Below are positions 6,555-10,039 of a DNA stretch of 10,039 nt, piece after piece. The DNA is taken from assembly GCA_023378805.1 (NCBI GenBank), contig JAMCSQ010000025.1, forward strand, positions 1-10,039, read 5' to 3'. The position numbers and the translations under genes are program-made. The notes beneath the pieces were generated by a model. That model did not search any database, was not told the DNA's origin, and saw only the letters and a program-made list of their open reading frames with translations. The stretch comes from Candidatus Parvarchaeota archaeon. GTDB taxonomy: Archaea; Nanobdellota; Nanobdellia; Parvarchaeales; Parvarchaeaceae. Position 1 is the stretch's first letter. Each line of letters opens with the position of its first letter.

Positions 6555-6562
6555 TATTTAAA
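6555..6562 (-). promoter_or_regulatory. TATA box of the phosphotransferase gene
   Basis: The minus strand reads TTTAAATA in the 58-base spacer behind the amidohydrolase gene. It predicts a start near 6532 and a leader of about 16 bases, unlike the leaderless neighbours. Confidence 0.6.
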
Positions 6563-6574
6563 AGGCATAGTAAA

Positions 6575-7291
6575 TTAAAATTTCTGTAGACCTATCAGCT
6601 TTTCCGCATTTTCATGAAGTATATCCTCCTTTTCCGGTTCAGATATCCCTGCTTTTTTTATCTTAAGCAGTTCTATCTCCTGGTCAGAGAAGGGATAATC
6701 CGAGCCGAATATTATTTTCTTTGAGGTTATCTCCCTTACCCTTCTTTCTATTATGAACGGAGAGGATACCACAGACGTGTCTACATATGCATTTTCAAAT
6801 TCATTTATTTTTGAAAAGAAAGCATCGGAGTCGTTTGCAAAATGGGCAAATACAAAGTTTATTTTAGGATAAAGCCCTGCTAATTCTAGTACTCTTTCTG
6901 GATCGGTGTTCATATTGTTTTCTTTCCTTGAATGGATTATTACCGGTTTTCTGCTTTTTTCTATTGCTTCAAATATCGTTTCCAGGCCTTTATCAAGAGG
7001 GTCAAAGTTTTCTCCCCTTGGATGCAATTTGAAGCCGTAAAATTTTCCTTGCAGCTCTTCAAATTCCTCCTTCTTAACAGTTTTTGGGTTAAACCTAAGA
7101 AAAGGAATGAAGAAATTACCTGCATTTTTCATCGTTTCCAGGTTCTTTTCCATTAATTTCTGGTACGATTCCTGAGTGCTTGGAAAGATAATTGCTCTGT
7201 CTATTCCGTTTTGCCGCATTTTTTCCTGTATTTCATCAAAGGTTGACTTATCAAAGCTTACACCGGAATGAGTGTGAAAGTCTATTATCAT
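6575..7291 (-). CDS. TIM-barrel metal-dependent amidohydrolase (amidohydrolase-2 type)
   Basis: A 238-residue metal-dependent hydrolase or decarboxylase of the amidohydrolase-2 group. The barrel landmarks are in order: the metal-binding HTH of MIIDFHTHSG (H6, H8), FYGFKLHP (84-91), PVIIHS (116-121, H120), FVFAHF (146-151, H150) and KIIFGSDYPF (192-201) with the catalytic aspartate D198. The end has the family tail ILHENAEKLIGL (224-235). It is short for the superfamily, whose members are often 280 residues or more, but all metal-site positions seem present. Substrate is unknown. Its ATG overlaps the TGA stop of the preceding acetyltransferase gene by ATGA, and a GGGGGT Shine-Dalgarno-like site lies 8-9 bases upstream, so the two genes are co-translated. 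Joint action with the acetyltransferase on one small molecule is inferred from this coupling. Confidence 0.9.
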   Translation of the reverse strand: MIIDFHTHSGVSFDKSTFDEIQEKMRQNGIDRAIIFPSTQESYQKLMEKNLETMKNAGNFFIPFLRFNPKTVKKEEFEELQGKFYGFKLHPRGENFDPLDKGLETIFEAIEKSRKPVIIHSRKENNMNTDPERVLELAGLYPKINFVFAHFANDSDAFFSKINEFENAYVDTSVVSSPFIIERRVREITSKKIIFGSDYPFSDQEIELLKIKKAGISEPEKEDILHENAEKLIGLQKF

Positions 7292-7914
7292 AAATTTATA
7301 CCCCCATTTTCTTTTGGTTTATCTCGTTTATATCGATTCAAATTAAATGTTAAGTAATATCCATCGCCTTTTTCAAGGTCAAGCTTGCGATACTCTTCGT
7401 TTATGAATTCCTCTTTACATGTTTGGAACTTTTCTGTAAGCTTCCGCCCAAATACTCCAGGGATTAGTTGTCTATTGACAGAATAATTAATTCTATACAT
7501 ATCTAGCTCATTCCTTATTGTGAATTCAACTAATGGATTTTGAGTTCTGGTAGTTATTGTGTTAAAACCCCGTCCAAGTGCTTCTTCTATCCTTGTTTTT
7601 ACAAGTTCACTGTATAACTTCCTGCCCTGAAACTTGCTTGAAACGACAGCAGCAGAAAAGTAAGCGTGCCTATTTTCATCATTTTCAGTGTGGGAATACT
7701 TTGAGCCTGCGAAGCCGATGGCTTTATTGTCTTTGTACAATACTAGGAAAAGATCGTTGTCCTTTATATGGTCCATAACCTCTGATTCTTTCATTCCATT
7801 CTGAAATGTTTTTACCGTAAAATCCACGATTTCATCCAGTATTTTTTTGCCTAGTTTTGCCGGGTCTTCACTTTTAAGTCTGAAGGTTTCTTTGCCACCG
7901 ACAGATACTATCAT
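7288..7914 (-). CDS. GNAT-like acetyltransferase, divergent, operon member
   Basis: A 208-residue GNAT-fold protein. Visible landmarks are the strand LFLVLYKDNKAIGFAGS (55-71), then YFSAAVVSSKFQGRKLYSEL (85-104), where the acetyl-CoA loop is KFQGRK instead of the usual Q/RxxGxG/A, and a motif-B-like region TTRTQNPLVEFTIRNELDMY (121-140). The missing second glycine makes it a divergent member, and weaker or altered CoA binding is possible. About 60 C-terminal residues extend beyond a minimal GNAT domain. I chose ATG at 7912-7914; the codon before it is TTG and an in-frame TAG lies just upstream, so no longer start exists. A TAGGA site lies 7 bases before the ATG. The gene follows the frameshifted regulator by 29 bases and overlaps the amidohydrolase by 4 bases, forming one predicted operon. 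Confidence 0.8.
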   Translation of the reverse strand: MIVSVGGKETFRLKSEDPAKLGKKILDEIVDFTVKTFQNGMKESEVMDHIKDNDLFLVLYKDNKAIGFAGSKYSHTENDENRHAYFSAAVVSSKFQGRKLYSELVKTRIEEALGRGFNTITTRTQNPLVEFTIRNELDMYRINYSVNRQLIPGVFGRKLTEKFQTCKEEFINEEYRKLDLEKGDGYYLTFNLNRYKRDKPKENGGINL

Positions 7915-7943
7915 CAAAGATTCCTAGTTTATACTTTCTTCCG

Positions 7944-8241
7944 CTATTTTCCATTTTCTGCCTCCCTTTTGTTTTTTATAACGGAAAGTATTACCCTTCC
8001 GTTGATTGTGAGTTCCGCATTTTTGCCTTTACTAAAGTCTATCAAGCCGAGTTTTCTAAGCGATCTTGCATTTAATTTCAAAGTAGACTGTCTTATGCCG
8101 TATCTTTCTTCAATTGACTTAATTATACTGTAAGCTGATTTGCCAGGGGCTTCCTCCCATTTCTTTAAGAATTAACATCTGATTCCTATTCAGAGCAATG
8201 TCTGCCAGTGCTTCCAGCGTTCTTTTAACTCTGATTTCCAT
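7944..8241 (-). pseudogene. Winged-helix transcriptional regulator split by a +1 frameshift
   Basis: Two overlapping minus-strand frames together encode one winged-helix protein of about 98 residues. Frame one begins at ATG 8241 (MEIRVKRTLEALADIALNRN..ILKE, 27 codons to 8161). The second frame, one base further on, runs from about 8159 to the TAG at 7944-7946: WEEAPGKSAYSIIKSIEERY, recognition-helix-like STLKLNARSLRKLGLI, and a wing AELTINGRVILSVI. The second frame has no ATG or GTG start of its own and opens just after a TAA at 8172-8174, so the join must lie between about 8171 and 8119; an extra base near GAAATGGGAGG would explain it. A TATA box sits 26 bases before the ATG, so the promoter is intact. 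It leads the acetyltransferase-amidohydrolase operon and probably controls it. It may be a true pseudogene, a sequence error, or programmed frameshifting. Confidence 0.65.
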
Positions 8242-8263
8242 GTAGTTTATAGATATCTGCTCA

Positions 8264-8271
8264 TATTTAAA
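8264..8271 (-). promoter_or_regulatory. TATA box of the regulator-GNAT-amidohydrolase operon
   Basis: The minus strand reads TTTAAATA, centred 26 bases before the ATG at 8241. The match to the leaderless spacing seen elsewhere supports 8241 as the start of the frameshifted regulator gene. The surrounding spacer 8242-8343 shows nothing else except a weak 4-bp ACGG/CCGT hairpin just after the cyclohydrolase stop. Confidence 0.6.
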
Positions 8272-8343
8272 TTGGTAGGGCAGTCCAGCATGACCTATCA
8301 AATCCGATAAGAATGTTCTTTTTATTTTTACGGAATAACCGTG

Positions 8344-9114
8344 TTAGTTTAGGTCCTTATTTGTAATGCTATGACCAAGCTTCTTTGCCTTTGTAATCAA
8401 ATGCTTTCTCATTATTCCATTTGTTGGTTTTATATGTATGCCGAAAGGCTTTACCTTAATGCCTTTGGAAGCTAAGCCTTCTATTTTATTTGGATTATTA
8501 GTCATAAGCCTTACAGAGTTAATGCCTAGTGTTTTAAGTATAGCTGCAGCGGGATCAAAATCTCTGTGTTCGCTTTTGTAACCTGCCTTTTCATATCCAT
8601 CGTAAACGTTCAATTGCCTGCCTTTTTTGTCTTTCTTTACTATAACTATCCCCTTCTTGAGACCAAAGGTATTATTATAAGCAGTAAGCTTTGCCTTTAT
8701 TCCATTTCCCCCGCCCTCCTGATTTAAGTATATTAGTATTCCTTTTTTCTCCTTTGACATCTGTTTCAGCGCAAAATCCAACTCTTGTCTGCATTCACAG
8801 TTATCTGCGTGGAAAAGTTCACTGGTCCGGCAAGATGAATGTACTCTAACCAAAGGGTAATTGTAATCTCTCAGTTTTTTGCCTGTGAAATTTCCAAATA
8901 TGGCAACGTCATACTCTTTTCCGGTGGCATAATCGCCGAAAACAATATAGGTCATCGGCCCATATTCTGTTGGTATAGCTGTTCTACCTAGTTCGATAAG
9001 CCTTGGTATTTTTGATTGATATAATAATTTGACCATCTCCTCCTCGACTTCCCACGGTTTATTCCAGTTTCTGTTTAAATAATCAATAATTGCTGAAAAT
9101 TCGGCCTTTTCCAT
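8344..9114 (-). CDS. ribA: Divergent GTP cyclohydrolase II (RibA-like)
   Basis: GTP cyclohydrolase II opens GTP to start riboflavin synthesis. Counting from ATG 9114 (256 aa), the zinc cysteines C95, C106 and C108 have exactly the spacing of the E. coli enzyme in PLVRVHSSC and CEC. Also present are RQEL, the tyrosine of KLTAY (Y146), HRDF with the catalytic arginine R184, and TNNPNKI (205-211). The tail HLITKAKKLGH matches the family C-terminus. Odd points: the GTP motif QEGR is QEGGGNG, the arginine before it is asparagine, HSE is HSS, and the proton-acceptor aspartate is glutamate. There is a ~36-residue N-terminal extension and ~15 extra residues (KKDKKGRQLN) before HRDF. Most archaea use the unrelated GCH III, so transfer is possible. 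TTG 9135 and ATG 9129 are other starts; the TATA box favours 9114. No other riboflavin gene is nearby, and the product may differ from that of true RibA. Confidence 0.85.
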   Translation of the reverse strand: MEKAEFSAIIDYLNRNWNKPWEVEEEMVKLLYQSKIPRLIELGRTAIPTEYGPMTYIVFGDYATGKEYDVAIFGNFTGKKLRDYNYPLVRVHSSCRTSELFHADNCECRQELDFALKQMSKEKKGILIYLNQEGGGNGIKAKLTAYNNTFGLKKGIVIVKKDKKGRQLNVYDGYEKAGYKSEHRDFDPAAAILKTLGINSVRLMTNNPNKIEGLASKGIKVKPFGIHIKPTNGIMRKHLITKAKKLGHSITNKDLN

Positions 9115-9135
9115 TGTTTTAGGTATCATCAACAA

Positions 9136-9143
9136 AATTTAAA
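9136..9143 (-). promoter_or_regulatory. TATA box of the GTP cyclohydrolase II gene
   Basis: The minus strand reads TTTAAATT, centred 26 bases before the ATG at 9114. It lies in the gap after the permease gene and decides the start over ATG 9129 and TTG 9135, which would be upstream of the predicted RNA start. Confidence 0.6.
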
Positions 9144-9165
9144 GATTTTACTAATCTCTTTAAGC

Positions 9166-9981
9166 TTATATGTAGTTAAAGCCGATTTTTTCTGCTTTTT
9201 TCTCAGCAATTGTGAATATAAACTTGGCTATTAAAGCAAATACAATCAATTCGCCTATCGTAATAGCCCACATTAAATATAGTGGGGCTATCAATGATGA
9301 CCCTACAAGATAATACCTTACAAGATAAAGGCTTGATGTCAATGGTACAAATAAAGCGGCGTAATTTATTGAGCTTGGCAGCACTTGCAAGGGTATAAAA
9401 GCTCCGCTTAAGAATGTAATAACTAAAGTAATTATTCCTTCTAAGCCTTCTACTCTCCTAAAAAGCAGCATTGCAGCGCCGATCACAAAACCTAACTGAA
9501 GCATGCCCAGAAATCCTATAACAAAGCATATAAATGAAAGCAGTACTCCCAATGGCGTTAAATAATTAAAGGCAAAAAATATTGCAATCAGGTAAATTGG
9601 CGAATAAATCATAAGAGAGACCATAACTTCGGATGCGCTATTCAAACTGAAGTATATATATCTGGAAACAGGAGTAGTAAAGGAGTAATTTATAATTCCA
9701 GACCACAGCTCAAAGCTTGCTTCCCCCGCAACACTGGAAACCGTTTCTTCGAGAAGTGGCAGCATTGCTGCTCCTATTAAGATAAAAGAGATTATGCTTT
9801 TAGTCCCTATTGCAGAAATAGAAGCGGAATAAAGAGGTATGAAAAGAAGCATTAAAATGGCGTTTGCTGCCGCATAAATCATCCAGAATATGAAATTTGA
9901 ATTGTATCTTCTAAGTAAAGTGACGTTCATCCATAGTGCCATACGAAATACCTTAAACATTTCTTTAACCTTATTTGCCAT
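9166..9981 (-). CDS. ABC-2 type transporter permease
   Basis: The integral membrane subunit of an ABC exporter (271 aa) in the DrrB/ABC-2 family. About six membrane segments are visible, near residues 29-51, 61-80, 118-138, 143-174, 181-201 and 233-257, with a short basic N-terminal tail in the cytoplasm. The cytoplasmic loop after segment 2 holds the conserved ABC-2 element FELWSGIINYSFTTPVSRYI (90-109), which contacts the ATPase, and SGAFIPLQVLP (192-202) matches the typical 'sG..fP...lP' before the last segments. The cargo is unknown; relatives export drugs, lipids or polysaccharides. The ATG overlaps the end of the preceding ATPase gene by 11 bases, and an AAAGG sequence lies 9 bases upstream, so both subunits are made from one mRNA. 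Confidence 0.92.
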   Translation of the reverse strand: MANKVKEMFKVFRMALWMNVTLLRRYNSNFIFWMIYAAANAILMLLFIPLYSASISAIGTKSIISFILIGAAMLPLLEETVSSVAGEASFELWSGIINYSFTTPVSRYIYFSLNSASEVMVSLMIYSPIYLIAIFFAFNYLTPLGVLLSFICFVIGFLGMLQLGFVIGAAMLLFRRVEGLEGIITLVITFLSGAFIPLQVLPSSINYAALFVPLTSSLYLVRYYLVGSSLIAPLYLMWAITIGELIVFALIAKFIFTIAEKKAEKIGFNYI

Positions 9982-10039
9982 TTTCCATCGCCTTTACGAA
10001 TGCATCCTCTACTGTAGCACTTTTTACGGTTATTTTCGG
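9971..10039 (-). CDS. ABC transporter ATP-binding protein, C-terminal end only
   Basis: The last 22 codons and TAA stop (9971-9973) of a gene entering from the right edge: PKITVKSATVEDAFVKAMEN followed by GK. The TVEDAFVKAM segment fits the 'PSLEDVFL.LT' ending of DrrA/CcmA-type ABC ATPases, and the gene overlaps the ABC-2 permease gene by 11 bases. The nucleotide-binding motifs themselves are outside the window, so the call rests on this tail and the neighbour. Confidence 0.75.
   Translation of the reverse strand, partial: PKITVKSATVEDAFVKAMENGK

Noticed and set aside
7292..7300. TATAAATTT as a promoter for the amidohydrolase
   Set aside because: It ends directly at the ATG, much too close for a TATA box, and lies inside the coding end of the coupled acetyltransferase gene.
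8119..8301. A separate 60-residue protein starting at TTG 8301
   Set aside because: Its first 20 codons lie upstream of the predicted RNA start and its last part is out of frame with the winged-helix pattern; it is the first half of the frameshifted regulator.
9115..9135. Longer start (TTG 9135 or ATG 9129) for the cyclohydrolase
   Set aside because: Both lie upstream of the RNA start predicted by the TATA box at 9136-9143; ATG 9114 fits the spacing of the other genes.

Overview
The window looks like a chromosomal piece of an AT-rich archaeon (by eye about one third G+C). The evidence is transcriptional. Most first-in-transcript genes have an archaeal TATA box centred about 26-27 bases before the start codon, which predicts leaderless mRNAs. 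Genes inside transcripts instead carry Shine-Dalgarno-like sites (GGAGGT, GGGGG). Compact genes, low G+C and leaderless promoters would suit a DPANN lineage such as the Parvarchaeum type or a Thermoplasmata-like archaeon, but no rRNA or other marker is present, so the lineage is a guess.

Layout. Nearly everything is on the minus strand; the exception is a nucleotidyltransferase gene at 3487-4200. From the right edge: the C-terminal end of an ABC transporter ATPase (9971-10039) overlaps an ABC-2 permease (9166-9981). Next is a divergent GTP cyclohydrolase II (8344-9114). A predicted operon follows: a winged-helix regulator broken by a +1 frameshift (7944-8241), a GNAT acetyltransferase (7288-7914) and a TIM-barrel amidohydrolase (6575-7291), the last two joined by an ATGA overlap. 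Then three co-directional genes, each with its own TATA box: an APH/choline-kinase-like phosphotransferase (5500-6516), a CYTH/CyaB-like protein (4930-5463) and a small basic HExxH protein (4346-4855). The nucleotidyltransferase shares a divergent promoter region with a second GNAT (2912-3340). A DUF218/YdcF-like protein (2126-2746) follows. Last is a MoxR-family AAA+ ATPase (509-1918), whose partner gene (1-502) runs off the left edge and has no recognisable family.

How the genes work together. Three groups are supported by sequence. The ABC ATPase and permease form one exporter. The regulator, GNAT and amidohydrolase look like a regulated small-molecule modification or hydrolysis operon. 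The MoxR ATPase and the unknown protein are tightly coupled in translation, as expected for an ATPase-client pair. The remaining genes appear to be single transcription units.

The points most worth a second look are the altered active site of the GTP cyclohydrolase II homologue, the frameshifted regulator, the unknown MoxR partner, and a perfect inverted repeat placed over the predicted transcription start of the kinase gene. No tRNA, rRNA, CRISPR array, insertion sequence or prophage gene was seen. No gene-free stretch exceeds about 210 bases.
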